Part shown: in pieces, positions 17,256 to 25,744 of the stretch
Position numbering within the stretch: the stretch's first letter is position 1
Layout of the letters: each line of letters opens with the position of its first letter
NCBI GenBank assembly: GCA_934643145.1
Contig: CAKUBM010000011.1
Span: forward strand, 1 to 64,000
From: an uncultured Collinsella sp.
GTDB taxonomy: Bacteria; Actinomycetota; Coriobacteriia; Coriobacteriales; Coriobacteriaceae
Direction: 5' to 3'
DNA length: 64,000 nucleotides
The notes under the pieces: generated by a model
The model's input: only the letters and a program-made list of their open reading frames with translations
The model's database searches: none
Told to the model about the DNA's origin: nothing
Program-made: the position numbers and the translations under genes

Positions 17256-18881
17256 ATGCTGGTTCAAGATATGCTGATTCTCCCATCATTTGAATCAGCG
17301 CGAGTTATCGCTGGCACCAACGGCCTTGGCAACGAGGTCACCAGCGCCATGGTTCTCGAGGCCACTGATATCGAGAACTGGGGCAAGCGAGGACAGCTCA
17401 TCATTTCGAGTTTCTATGCCCTCGAACACCTCACCCCTGCCGAAATTGCACGGTTCTTCACTAAGATGAGTTCGATTGGCATCGGTGCGGTCGCCTTTAA
17501 ACCAGAACGGCTGCTCGCAAAGGCACCTCAGCAGATTATCGACTTGTGCAACGACCTGGATATCCCTCTTATCGAACTGAGGCCAAACATCAAATATGAG
17601 GCGATCCTCCTTGACGTCTTAGGGCACATCCTCAATTCGAACCTAACGCTTCTCAATCGCTTCTACGAAGTCCACAAGCACCTCATGGCGCTTGCGCTCA
17701 AGCAACCATCTATCCCCTATATTCTCAACACGCTGAAAAACACTCTCAAAAGCGACGTCACGTATCTGGACACGACACGCGACCGCCGGTTTTCGACAGA
17801 TACCGAGCGCTCATCGTTCTCGGGCTACTCCTTTCAGCGAAAGGAGCCCAGCAAGTATCAAACGCATTCCTACTTTTCTGCATCTTTGTTCTACGACAAG
17901 GGATACGGTACAAAAAAGGGGAAAACCCTTTCCGAGCAAGCGCTTGCCGTGCGCATCCCCAGCTCAGACGGGGTTGACTACTATTTGATTATCCATCATG
18001 AAGGACAGGGGTTCACCCCACTCGACACCATGACCATCGAGAATATCGTCAGCCTGCTGCAGATGGAAATCTTGAAGCAAAACGCCATCAAGCAAAAGGT
18101 GTTCTTCCAAAACAACAACGTCGTTCATGACCTGTTGCTCGGTCGCTATCCAAACAATGCGCGCGTTGATTCTGCACTGGCAACGCTCGGTATCGACCAA
18201 TATCCACTCTATGAAGCCCTACTCGTTCATATCGATCTAGATGATCCGACCGATATCGACCGCCAAGACGAAATCCACCAAGCGATCAGGCGCAAGCTGC
18301 GGACCATCTATCCGGGCATGGTTTATTTCATCAACGGAGACAGAGCCGTTTATCTGCATAACTTTCGCAGTGAGCTCTCGTCGATTGATATTAACGCCAT
18401 CCAGGACGCCTTTGAAGACCTGCACTCCCGCTCAACGCTTCCACTCTTCTCGCATCTCATCACGCTCAGCGGAACGCATGACCGCTATTCGATCCCCAAA
18501 GCAAACGATGAGGTGCTCGACACCTATCGCCTGTTTGACCGATTCGACCACCGCAATAAGAGTATTCGATATGACGATCTTGGCATCTATAAGCTCATGC
18601 TCGCCGCCGGCAACATAAATGATCTCGATTCCTTTATCGACCCCCGCATCGCCTCGCTCGCTGCCGATCAACCCGAACTCTTCAAGACACTCCTGTCTCT
18701 TTGCAACAACGGCATCGACTATGGCAAGACCGCCAAAGAGCTTTTTGTTCATCCCAAGACGGTCCGCTATCGCATCGACCGTATCCGCGAGATTGCTGGC
18801 ATCGACATCAAACAGCCCGACGACTACCTACAGGTCATTTTTGCCGAAAAGGTCTACCGTATTTCCGCCGAACACCACTAG
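17256..18881 (+). CDS. pucR: PucR-family transcriptional regulator
   Basis: A 541-aa DNA-binding regulator. The first 120 residues or so form a PucR N-terminal sensor domain (LVLEATDIENWGKRGQLIISS type). The middle is GGDEF-like/CdaR-like, and the last 60 residues hold the PucR C-terminal HTH (GKTAKELFVHPKTVRYRIDR). Family members control purine, allantoin and other nitrogen-compound catabolism. It diverges from the operon beginning with the FdrA-YlbE fusion and is probably its activator. An in-frame GTG at 17250 sits only 2 nt after aaaggag, so the ATG at 17256 with 8-nt spacing is the better start. Confidence 0.88.
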   Translation: MLVQDMLILPSFESARVIAGTNGLGNEVTSAMVLEATDIENWGKRGQLIISSFYALEHLTPAEIARFFTKMSSIGIGAVAFKPERLLAKAPQQIIDLCNDLDIPLIELRPNIKYEAILLDVLGHILNSNLTLLNRFYEVHKHLMALALKQPSIPYILNTLKNTLKSDVTYLDTTRDRRFSTDTERSSFSGYSFQRKEPSKYQTHSYFSASLFYDKGYGTKKGKTLSEQALAVRIPSSDGVDYYLIIHHEGQGFTPLDTMTIENIVSLLQMEILKQNAIKQKVFFQNNNVVHDLLLGRYPNNARVDSALATLGIDQYPLYEALLVHIDLDDPTDIDRQDEIHQAIRRKLRTIYPGMVYFINGDRAVYLHNFRSELSSIDINAIQDAFEDLHSRSTLPLFSHLITLSGTHDRYSIPKANDEVLDTYRLFDRFDHRNKSIRYDDLGIYKLMLAAGNINDLDSFIDPRIASLAADQPELFKTLLSLCNNGIDYGKTAKELFVHPKTVRYRIDRIREIAGIDIKQPDDYLQVIFAEKVYRISAEHH

Positions 18882-18890
18882 GGGGCCATC

Positions 18891-19739
18891 TTGATCGACC
18901 ACGAACTCCTTTCCATTCACCGTCCGTCCCCGTCTGTCGACCGCCATATAGCTATCATGTACCTCCATGGCGGCGGCTTGCTTTATGGTGATCGAGACGA
19001 TCTACCGCATGTTTACGTGCAGATGCTCACGCAAGCAGGCTACACATTGGTGTGCGTGGACTACCCGCTTGCGCCCGAAACAACATACGCTGGCATTATC
19101 AAATCGCTCCTCGCCACGTTCCGCATCACGTTGGCACGTTCGATTGCTGAGGGCGAATTTGCAGGCTACCTTCTGTTCGGACGCTCTGCAGGCGCAAATC
19201 TCGCCCTCGTTCTCGCTCGACAAATCGCGGCCGATGCAAGTCTCCCCGACCCCCTGGGGATTATCGATTTCTACGGCTATTACGATCTGACCGACAGCGC
19301 ATTCTACCTCCCCGCGAAGGCATACACAAAACTCCCCCTTGTTGACAGGCAGACCGTTCAATCGATTGTCGGCAGCTCCAGTAGCCTGCCGACATCGGGT
19401 CCGAAAGCAACGCGTTTTGCCTTGTATATTTATGCTCGCCAACACGAAGGAACTTGGCTTGAATTGATGGGGCTCGATGGAAAATCATCGGAACGCGATG
19501 CCCGTACTTGGTCGCTCACCGATGAGAACATTACCGGCCTCCAACCGCTCTTTATCGCCGCAAGCAGCGGTGACGAAGATGTACCCCTTCGCATATCAAA
19601 AATACTCAAACGCAAAGCCACGTCAGCAACTATGAAAACGGTTTATTATCTTCCGCATGATTTTGATCGCGATACGTCAAAAACAGAGGGAGCCGAAACT
19701 TATCGAGCGCTTATCGCCTGGATTGACGGAATCCTGTAG
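18891..19739 (+). CDS. Alpha/beta hydrolase (HSL/esterase-like)
   Basis: A 282-aa serine hydrolase of the hormone-sensitive-lipase-like esterase group. The oxyanion motif LHGGG lies near residues 25-29, the nucleophile elbow GRSAG near 97-101, and candidate acid and base residues are in SGDEDVP and LPHDFD. There is no signal peptide. It starts with TTG, 9 nt after the PucR stop, with taggggg as ribosome site, so it is cotranscribed with pucR. Its position suggests that it prepares or releases a substrate (ester or carbamoyl compound) for the operon across the divide; this is inference only. Confidence 0.8.
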   Translation: MIDHELLSIHRPSPSVDRHIAIMYLHGGGLLYGDRDDLPHVYVQMLTQAGYTLVCVDYPLAPETTYAGIIKSLLATFRITLARSIAEGEFAGYLLFGRSAGANLALVLARQIAADASLPDPLGIIDFYGYYDLTDSAFYLPAKAYTKLPLVDRQTVQSIVGSSSSLPTSGPKATRFALYIYARQHEGTWLELMGLDGKSSERDARTWSLTDENITGLQPLFIAASSGDEDVPLRISKILKRKATSATMKTVYYLPHDFDRDTSKTEGAETYRALIAWIDGIL

Positions 19740-19769
19740 AGGATTGAAAACAAAGCATAATTGACGTCA

Positions 19770-19841
19770 AGCTACCTCTTGCGACGACGGCCGAATTGTA
19801 AACGCTAATCTGGCCGTCAGCGCAAAAGGTAGCTTTTCTGC
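19770..19841 (+). terminator. Long hairpin terminator after the hydrolase gene
   Basis: Arms aagctacct (19770-19778) and aggtagctt, reinforced by ttgcg/cgcaa and gacggcc/ggccgtc, enclose a loop of about 19 nt and are followed by ttttct. It lies 30 nt after the hydrolase stop and 47 nt before the next gene. Confidence 0.7.
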
Positions 19842-19887
19842 GCAACCAACGTTACCTTTTCAAAGTGGAATCGAAAGGAAGCACACT

Positions 19888-20844
19888 GTGAAAATCGCAC
19901 TGCTCGAGCCGCTAGGCGTACCCACGCAAACCATTGACGAGCTCGCCGCCCCGCTCAAGGAGGCTGGCCACGAGTTTGTCTACTTTGACAGCAAGACCAC
20001 CGATCCGGCCGAGCTTGCCCGCCGCAGTGAGGGCGCCGAGGTCGTCATGATCGCCAACAACCCCTACCCTGCCGAGGTCGTCGCCGGCGCCGACGCGCTC
20101 AAGATGATCGCCGTCGCCTTCACCGGCATCGATCACGTGGGGCTTTTCGCCTGCCGCGAGCGCGGTGTTGAGGTGCGCAACTGTGCCGGCTACTCCGACG
20201 TGAGCGTGGCCGAGCTTACCCTTGGCCTTACTATCGACGTGCTGCGCAAGGTGGGTGCTGCCGATGCCGCCGTTCGCGCCGGCCAGACGAGCGCCGGCCT
20301 TGTGGGCACCGAGATCTGCGGCAAGACCGTAGGCATCGTGGGCTGCGGCAAGATCGGCTGCGCCACGGGTCGCCTCTTTAAGGCCTTTGGCGCTCGCGTG
20401 CTGGGCTATGCCCGCCACGAGCACCCCGAGGCGGCCGAGGCAGGCATTGAGCAGGTCTCTCTGGAGCAGCTGCTCGCCGAATCCGATATCGTGAGCCTGC
20501 ACCTGCCCAACAACAACGCCACGCGCAAGAGCTTTGGTGCCGAGCAGTTTGCCCAGATGAAGGACGGCGCCGTCTTTATCAACTGCGCTCGCGGCGCCAT
20601 CGTGGATAACGATGCCCTCGCCCAGGCGCTCAACGACGGCAAGCTCGCCGGTGCCGGTATCGACGTCTTTGATATGGAGCCGCCGATTCCTGCCGACTAC
20701 GCCCTCGTCAACGCCAAGAACTGCATCTTTACGCCGCACGTTGGCTTCCTTACGCACGAGGCCATGGAGCGCCGCGCCAAGATCGAGTTCGACAACGTTG
20801 TCGCCTTCGTTGAGGGCCGCGCGCAGAACGTCTGCGAGCTGTAA
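19888..20844 (+). CDS. D-2-hydroxyacid dehydrogenase (PdxB/SerA superfamily)
   Basis: A 318-aa NAD-dependent dehydrogenase. Rossmann motif GCGKIG near residues 151-156, substrate Arg in CARGAIVDNDAL, catalytic Glu in FDMEPP and His in FTPHVGF: the complete Arg-Glu-His set. It is only distantly related to the D-2-hydroxyacid dehydrogenase at 8259, and GC use is higher than in the neighbouring pucR gene. It starts with GTG preceded by aaagga. Isolated between two strong hairpins, it is probably monocistronic. Substrate not deducible; a 2-oxo acid such as hydroxypyruvate, glyoxylate or 2-oxoisocaproate is typical. Confidence 0.85.
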   Translation: MKIALLEPLGVPTQTIDELAAPLKEAGHEFVYFDSKTTDPAELARRSEGAEVVMIANNPYPAEVVAGADALKMIAVAFTGIDHVGLFACRERGVEVRNCAGYSDVSVAELTLGLTIDVLRKVGAADAAVRAGQTSAGLVGTEICGKTVGIVGCGKIGCATGRLFKAFGARVLGYARHEHPEAAEAGIEQVSLEQLLAESDIVSLHLPNNNATRKSFGAEQFAQMKDGAVFINCARGAIVDNDALAQALNDGKLAGAGIDVFDMEPPIPADYALVNAKNCIFTPHVGFLTHEAMERRAKIEFDNVVAFVEGRAQNVCEL

Positions 20845-20859
20845 CGCATGCTCGATACG

Positions 20860-20908
20860 AAAAGTGGCGGGCTCGTCGGGTTGGTTTCCCGGCGAGCCCG
20901 CCACTTTT
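20860..20908. terminator. Bidirectional terminator between convergent genes
   Basis: A perfect 16-bp stem (aaaagtggcgggctcg with cgagcccgccactttt) has A and T runs at its two feet, so it can end both the dehydrogenase transcript and the convergent nitroreductase transcript. Confidence 0.9.
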
Positions 20909-20947
20909 ATGTCCTTGCAAGTTGCCCGGATGGGCTGTCGATAAGGC

Positions 20948-21469
20948 CTACTCGTCCCAGGTCACAAACGACCAGTCAGCATCGGCCTTGGTGTGATAGG
21001 TGGGATGGCTGTGGATCTGGCCCACCAGCAGCACCGCCTCGAGCTCGTAGCCATTCTCGACGCCGAGCACCTGGCGCGCGTAATCGCTCGAAGCACCGCC
21101 GTCGTTTGCCTCGCGTAGACGGCTCTGGATCCACACGCTACCAAGGCCCAGGTCATCGGCCATAACGTGCATGTTCTCCATGGCGATGGAGCAGTCCTCC
21201 ACCCAGGTATCGGACACGCCCGGATCGCCGAAAACCGCGATAGCGGCGCCGGCGGTCTTAAACGCAGCCGGAGCGGGCTTGCGCATACCGGAGAGAGCCT
21301 CGAGTTTCTCGGGGTCGGTCGCGACCACAAAACGCCACGGCTTCTTGCCCTTGCCCGTGGGGCCAATGAGACCGGCAGTCAGAATCTTCTCGAGCTCCTT
21401 GCGGCTCACCGGCTCACCCGTATACGAACGAACGCTGCGGCGCTTCATCAAGATGTCCATTAAAGCCAT
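20948..21469 (-). CDS. Nitroreductase family protein
   Basis: A 173-aa FMN-dependent oxidoreductase. The N-terminal RRSVRSYTGEPVSRKELEKI is the diagnostic FMN phosphate-binding start of the family, followed by GPTGKGKKPWRFVV and a C-terminal GLGSVWIQSR segment that contacts the isoalloxazine. It is typical of small gut-bacterial nitroreductases acting on nitro or quinone compounds; the physiological substrate is unknown. Start at 21469 with aaaggagg; monocistronic. Confidence 0.9.
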   Translation of the reverse strand: MALMDILMKRRSVRSYTGEPVSRKELEKILTAGLIGPTGKGKKPWRFVVATDPEKLEALSGMRKPAPAAFKTAGAAIAVFGDPGVSDTWVEDCSIAMENMHVMADDLGLGSVWIQSRLREANDGGASSDYARQVLGVENGYELEAVLLVGQIHSHPTYHTKADADWSFVTWDE

Positions 21470-21531
21470 CGTGTCCTCCTTTGTCGGTAGAATGCCATCC
21501 TTATTGTGGACCGATGGACGGCGAGCTGGTA

Positions 21532-21546
21532 TATCCACTGTGGATA
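21532..21546. promoter_or_regulatory. Small palindrome upstream of nitroreductase
   Basis: tatccac and gtggata separated by one base, about 65 nt upstream of the nitroreductase start. It could be a regulator half-site pair; no matching regulator is nearby. Confidence 0.35.
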
Positions 21547-21626
21547 GAAATCTATCGACCAATTGCCTTTAACAGGCAAGGGGTCTAAACCCAAGCGCCA
21601 TATCCATCGCCAGTGGACAAACAAGA

Positions 21627-21692
21627 TTGATGCAAACAAACTTGACCCCTTTGCACCACTTGGTGCATGGGGGTCAGGTTTGTTTGCATCAA
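21627..21692. repeat. Nested palindrome, 23-bp arms
   Basis: Arms at 21627-21649 and 21670-21692 match over 23 bp with one G:T-type mismatch. The 20-nt loop itself folds (tgcacc/ggtgca). It lies between nitroreductase and glycerol dehydrogenase, which are both on the minus strand. It lacks a proper T run, so it is better seen as a repeat element than a simple terminator. Confidence 0.8.
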
Positions 21693-21695
21693 TAC

Positions 21696-21733
21696 AACAA
21701 GGGGGCAAAGCCGCTGTCGACCTTGCCCCTTGT
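21696..21733 (-). terminator. Hairpin downstream of glycerol dehydrogenase
   Basis: Minus strand: aacaaggggcaa pairs with ttgcccccttgtt (one bulged base), about 25 nt after the gldA stop. Only a weak T stretch follows. Confidence 0.6.
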
Positions 21734-21758
21734 TCGTCGATTAAACTATTCGCCTGAA

Positions 21759-22859
21759 CTACTCATCCATGAGGTAGTAGTGACCCAGTGCGTCGGCGCC
21801 CAGAATGGCGTTTGCGACCATCTCGGGCGTCACCTCAAACGGCATGTTGCACATGGTGTCCTCGGGTGCACAGGCGGCCTCGGCAACGATCATGGCCTGC
21901 TCGCGCGTAAACTCGGCAACGCCAAGTTCCTTCATCGTGACCGGCAGACCCAGCTCGATGCAGAAGCCCAAGACCTCCTCGAGCTTCTCGGTCGGAGCAT
22001 CCTCGAGCACCAGCTGGACGATGGTGCCAAAGGCGACCTTCTCGCCGTGGTACATGCCGTGGCACTCGGGCAGCAGCGTCAGGCCGTTGTGAATGGCGTG
22101 CGCGGCAGCAAGGCCGGAACTCTCAAAGCCAATGCCCGAAAGCAGCGTGTTGGCCTCGATGATATGCTCGACTGCAGGCGTGAGCGCACCCTTCTCCAGC
22201 GCGACCTTGGCCTTGACGCCATCGGCCATAAGCGTCTCGTAGCAGAGCTTGGCGAGCGCCAGACCGGCCATGCCGCCCTTGCCGCCAGCGCAGGTGCCAC
22301 CGTCGGCATCATGCGTCGCCTGGGCCTCAAAGTAGGTTGCGAGCGCATCGCCCATACCGGAAACCGTCAGGCGCACCGGGCTCGCCGCGATAACCGTCGT
22401 ATCCATCAGGACAATGTTGGGGTTTGCCTTAAGGAAGAGATATTTATCGAACTGGCCATCGTCGGTGTAGAGCACCGAAAGCGCCGAACACGGGGCATCG
22501 GTCGAAGCAATGGTGGGGCAAATGATAACCGGGGACTCCAGGTAATAGGCGACGGCCTTCGCGGTGTCGAGGATCTTGCCGCCACCGACGCCGACGATGA
22601 TGTCGCAACCGTTGTCGCGAGCGAGCGCAACCAGGCGATCAACCTCGCCCTTGGAGCACTCGCCGTTAAAGTCCTCAAACAGCAGCTCGGCCTTAGCCTC
22701 GGCAAAGCCGCCCTCGATCTTGGCACCAACGCGCTTCTTGCCCGAAGGCGTCACGATGACGAGGGCCTTATCGCCGAGCGGCTCGACATAGGAGCCGAGC
22801 TTGGCGAGCTCGTCCGGACCCTGGATGTACTTGCTGGGGCTATTGAAAATTGCAGCCAT
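21759..22859 (-). CDS. gldA: Glycerol dehydrogenase
   Basis: Oxidises glycerol to dihydroxyacetone with NAD. The 366-aa product shows the nucleotide loop VGVGGGKILDTAK near residues 90-102, the PTIASTDAPCSALSV strand, and the zinc ligands: Asp in GMGDALA, His in AAAHAIHNG and His in GMYHGEK. Length and motifs match family members throughout. It lies downstream of an iron-type alcohol dehydrogenase in the same direction but behind that gene's terminator. No dihydroxyacetone kinase is in the window. Confidence 0.94.
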   Translation of the reverse strand: MAAIFNSPSKYIQGPDELAKLGSYVEPLGDKALVIVTPSGKKRVGAKIEGGFAEAKAELLFEDFNGECSKGEVDRLVALARDNGCDIIVGVGGGKILDTAKAVAYYLESPVIICPTIASTDAPCSALSVLYTDDGQFDKYLFLKANPNIVLMDTTVIAASPVRLTVSGMGDALATYFEAQATHDADGGTCAGGKGGMAGLALAKLCYETLMADGVKAKVALEKGALTPAVEHIIEANTLLSGIGFESSGLAAAHAIHNGLTLLPECHGMYHGEKVAFGTIVQLVLEDAPTEKLEEVLGFCIELGLPVTMKELGVAEFTREQAMIVAEAACAPEDTMCNMPFEVTPEMVANAILGADALGHYYLMDE

Positions 22860-22879
22860 AACTATCCCATTCTCTAAAA

Positions 22880-22922
22880 GAAAAAAAGAAAGGGGCTCCG
22901 TACAGATACGTGCGGAGCCCCT
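22880..22922 (-). terminator. Terminator of the iron-type alcohol dehydrogenase
   Basis: Minus-strand stem aggggctccg/cggagcccct with a short loop, then a T-rich tail interrupted by one C. It lies 21 nt beyond the stop of the upstream gene and before gldA. Confidence 0.9.
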
Positions 22923-22943
22923 CGTTACGATAACAAGAGTCGA

Positions 22944-24167
22944 TTAGAAATCGATGTCGGTGTCGTAGTAGCAGGCCTTGAGGATCTTCTCGAAGTCGGC
23001 AGCCTTGGTCTCACGCGGGTTCTCGGGCGTGCAGGCGTCGGTCTCGGCGTTCGCGGCGATCTCGGGCAGCTTGGCGAGGAACTCCTCCTCGGAAACCATC
23101 TGCGGGTTCTCGGCGTCGACCTTCACGCCACCATTCGCGTAATCCTTGATGGACTGCGGAATGTTGAGCTGGTCGTTGAGGTCGCGAATCTTCTGGACGA
23201 GCGCAGCGATGAGCTCCTCGTTGGTCTCGCCGGGAAGGTGCAGGATCTCCTTGGCCACATAAGCGTAGCGCTCGGCAGCACGGGGATCCTTGGAGTTCCA
23301 CTGGATGACCTTGCCCAGGTACATGGCGTTAGCAGCACCGTGGATGATGTGGCCGTTCTCAAAGGCTGCACCGGTCTTGTGAGCCATGGAGTGAACGATG
23401 CCCAGCAGGCCCGAGGAGAAGGCGATACCGGCGATGCACTGAGCCTCGTGCATGTGTTGACGGGCCTCATGGTCGCCAGCATAGGACTTGGGCAGCCACT
23501 CGACGATCTCGCGGATGCCGTGCAGAGCGTTGGCGTCGGTGAACATAGAGGCGAAGGTGGAAACGTAGGCCTCCATGCAGTGGGTCAGAGCATCCATGCC
23601 GGTGTGAGCGCACAGCTTGGCGGGCATGGTGTAGGTGAGCTCGGGGTCGACGATGGCGACATCAGGGGTGATGTTGAAGTCGGCCAGCGGGTACTTGATG
23701 CCCTTGGCGTAGTCGGTGATGACGGAGAAGGCAGTGACCTCGGTAGCGGTACCGGAGGTAGAGGAGATGGCGCAGAAATGAGCCTTCTGACGCAGCTCGG
23801 GGAAGCTGAACGGCTGGATGATGTTGTCGAAGGACTCCTCGGGATACTCGTAGAAGACCCACATGGCCTTAGCGGCATCGATGGGCGAGCCGCCGCCGAT
23901 GGCGATAATCCAGTCGGGCTCGAACTCGCGCATGGCCTCGGCGCCCTTCATGACCGTCTCGATGGACGGGTCGGACTCGACGCCCTCGAACAGCTTGACC
24001 TCCATGCCGGCCTCTTTGAGGTCGGCCTCGACGTCCTGCAAGAACCCGCCGCGACGCATAGAGCTGCCGCCAGAAACGATGATGGCCTTCTTGCCCTTGA
24101 GGTTCTTCACCTCGTGGCGAGCGCCCTCACCAAAGTACAGATCGCGAGGATTGGTAAAACGTCCCAT
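22944..24167 (-). CDS. Iron-containing alcohol dehydrogenase
   Basis: A 407-aa group III metal-dependent alcohol dehydrogenase. The nucleotide motif GGGSPIDAAK is near residues 96-105. Metal ligands are seen in HTGMDALTHCMEA and in GIVHSMAHKTGAAFENGHIIHG. Such enzymes interconvert aldehydes and alcohols (butanol, 1,3-propanediol or ethanol types), giving a redox outlet in fermentation. Substrate is not readable from sequence. The start at 24167 follows aggagg. A leader hairpin (24209-24233) lies upstream. Confidence 0.92.
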   Translation of the reverse strand: MGRFTNPRDLYFGEGARHEVKNLKGKKAIIVSGGSSMRRGGFLQDVEADLKEAGMEVKLFEGVESDPSIETVMKGAEAMREFEPDWIIAIGGGSPIDAAKAMWVFYEYPEESFDNIIQPFSFPELRQKAHFCAISSTSGTATEVTAFSVITDYAKGIKYPLADFNITPDVAIVDPELTYTMPAKLCAHTGMDALTHCMEAYVSTFASMFTDANALHGIREIVEWLPKSYAGDHEARQHMHEAQCIAGIAFSSGLLGIVHSMAHKTGAAFENGHIIHGAANAMYLGKVIQWNSKDPRAAERYAYVAKEILHLPGETNEELIAALVQKIRDLNDQLNIPQSIKDYANGGVKVDAENPQMVSEEEFLAKLPEIAANAETDACTPENPRETKAADFEKILKACYYDTDIDF

Positions 24168-24208
24168 ACTGTGCCTCCTAAACAAGCCCCTCTTAGACTT
24201 GTGTATAT

Positions 24209-24233
24209 AACGGAGCACCCGATTGGCTCCGTT
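24209..24233 (-). promoter_or_regulatory. Leader hairpin upstream of alcohol dehydrogenase
   Basis: aacggagc and gctccgtt form an 8-bp stem in the 5' leader, followed on the minus strand by an AT-rich stretch. Possible attenuator or mRNA-stabilising leader. Confidence 0.4.
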
Positions 24234-24667
24234 AGGACCGTTTTGTGCGTTGCCGGCGATGACAATGCACGATGTCTAAACGTCTCAACGCTCAGACAAA
24301 CACTATTTTACCGTTCTGGTTGGTCAGTTATTCACCTAAAGCCGCCAATGATGAAACGTTTTTTCTATCCCCGAAGACCCTTGTGTGGCATCCATACCCC
24401 CAAGCTGGGCAAACGTTTTATCAAGGTTGACTACATATCCCGGGCAGGACGGTGCCCCTCCAAAATATGCACCGTTCGCCGCCAAATATCGACCGTTTGC
24501 GGCACCGTGATACCACTCGGTCGTCCAAGGTGCCGACATTTGTGCGACATCCGTCTTCGTGGTGCAAAGGTGCAAGTCCAAGTGCGGCACCCCCGGTGTG
24601 CCACATGCGGGTAAACTAGAACTTTATATAGAGATATTTGAACCCTAACCGCAGCAAAGGAGGCTCC
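24234..24667. other. Intergenic region with degenerate internal repeats
   Basis: No gene supported. The stretch around 24470-24520 contains an imperfect direct repeat (caccgttcgccgccaaatat / gaccgtttgcggcaccgt). A minus-strand frame of about 84 codons (24336-24590) lacks a ribosome site and looks like repeat DNA. Near 24625 a TATATA-like -10 and then aaggagg precede the gene at 24668, so the promoter of that operon lies here. Confidence 0.45.
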
Positions 24668-25744
24668 ATGGCATTCGATCCCATTCAAGAGGATTGCCAT
24701 CGCCTCGTTCTTGAGGCCTTGCGCCGTGACAATATCCCGCTCACCGACGCTGCCGCCGTAGAGCGTCTGATGGAACAATTCACCCGCAACCCCGCACCGC
24801 TCATCGTGCACGACCGCGACCGCGCCGGGCACCTCATTGCCAAGGTGATCGAGGCTGTCGACTACCGCATCCCCTTTATCCCCGACGACGCCCAGGCAGA
24901 GCAAGAAGAAGCCGCAGCCGAGAACATGCTCCGCGAGGCAGCCGCGCTCGATCCGGCCAACTGGGATGCCCAGCGCATGCTGACGGCGCTCACCGCCGAA
25001 TCCAACGAGGAATACGTGCAATATCTGGTGTCCAAGTGCGACGAGGTGGAGCACGATCTGGCGCTCAAGATTGCCTCGGCGCAGGACCCCTACGAGCGCG
25101 AGGCCGCTGGCGACCTTATGCGCCGCCCCTACCTGCGCTGGCTTGCCGCCTTGGCATCGCGCACGCTCATTAGCGGCCGCTACCGCATGTCGCTCGAAGC
25201 CGCAAACCGCAGCCTCGACTTTGCCCCCAACGATCCTGCCGGCGTCCGCCACACCGCAATGCTCGCCATGGCAAAGCTCGAATACCCCGCTGAGGAGCTC
25301 AAGCGCTTTCGCTCTGCCCACTCCGTCCCCTATCTCGCCAACACGCCGCTGCGCCGTCGTCCCAAGGATGCAGAACGCGACTTGGACCCGTGGACGCTCA
25401 TCGCGCTGATGAGCGCTGCCTGGCGCGAGCTGGACTACGAGGGTGCCGAGCACTACCTGCGCATCCTTGCGCGCTCGTGCCCGCACGCAGCCGAGGCGCT
25501 CTACTTCCAAACCGAGTTTCCCGATGGCGTCTATGCCCGCGTCAACGTGGGCGTGGGCTCCACCGATGAGCTCGTCCTTGCCCTGTCCGAGGCGACGCCG
25601 GTGCTACAGGAGGGCCTGGGCGCGCCCGACAACGCCAGCTTTGCCGCCTGGGTCGCCACCAACGACATCGTGCGCTCCCAGATCGACGAGCGCATCCTGC
25701 GGGCGGCCGAGCAGGGCTTACCGTTTAAGGGAGGAGACCTCTAA
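24668..25744 (+). CDS. Helical-repeat (TPR-like) protein of unknown function
   Basis: A 358-aa cytosolic protein without signal peptide or membrane segment. It is rich in Ala, Leu and charged helices with TPR-like periodicity (SGRYRMSLEAANRSLDFAPNDP and AWRELDYEGAEHYLRILARS). No catalytic motif recognised. The start at 24668 has aaaggagg. It overlaps the next gene by one base (taatg), and the downstream gene is a distant paralogue, so the two probably form a pair. The neighbouring MurT-GatD gene may be in the same transcript. The name of the family is not known to me. Confidence 0.7.
   Translation: MAFDPIQEDCHRLVLEALRRDNIPLTDAAAVERLMEQFTRNPAPLIVHDRDRAGHLIAKVIEAVDYRIPFIPDDAQAEQEEAAAENMLREAAALDPANWDAQRMLTALTAESNEEYVQYLVSKCDEVEHDLALKIASAQDPYEREAAGDLMRRPYLRWLAALASRTLISGRYRMSLEAANRSLDFAPNDPAGVRHTAMLAMAKLEYPAEELKRFRSAHSVPYLANTPLRRRPKDAERDLDPWTLIALMSAAWRELDYEGAEHYLRILARSCPHAAEALYFQTEFPDGVYARVNVGVGSTDELVLALSEATPVLQEGLGAPDNASFAAWVATNDIVRSQIDERILRAAEQGLPFKGGDL

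Noticed and set aside
24336..24590. 84-codon minus-strand gene
   Set aside because: No ribosome site and repeat-like DNA; the start overlaps the upstream region of another operon.
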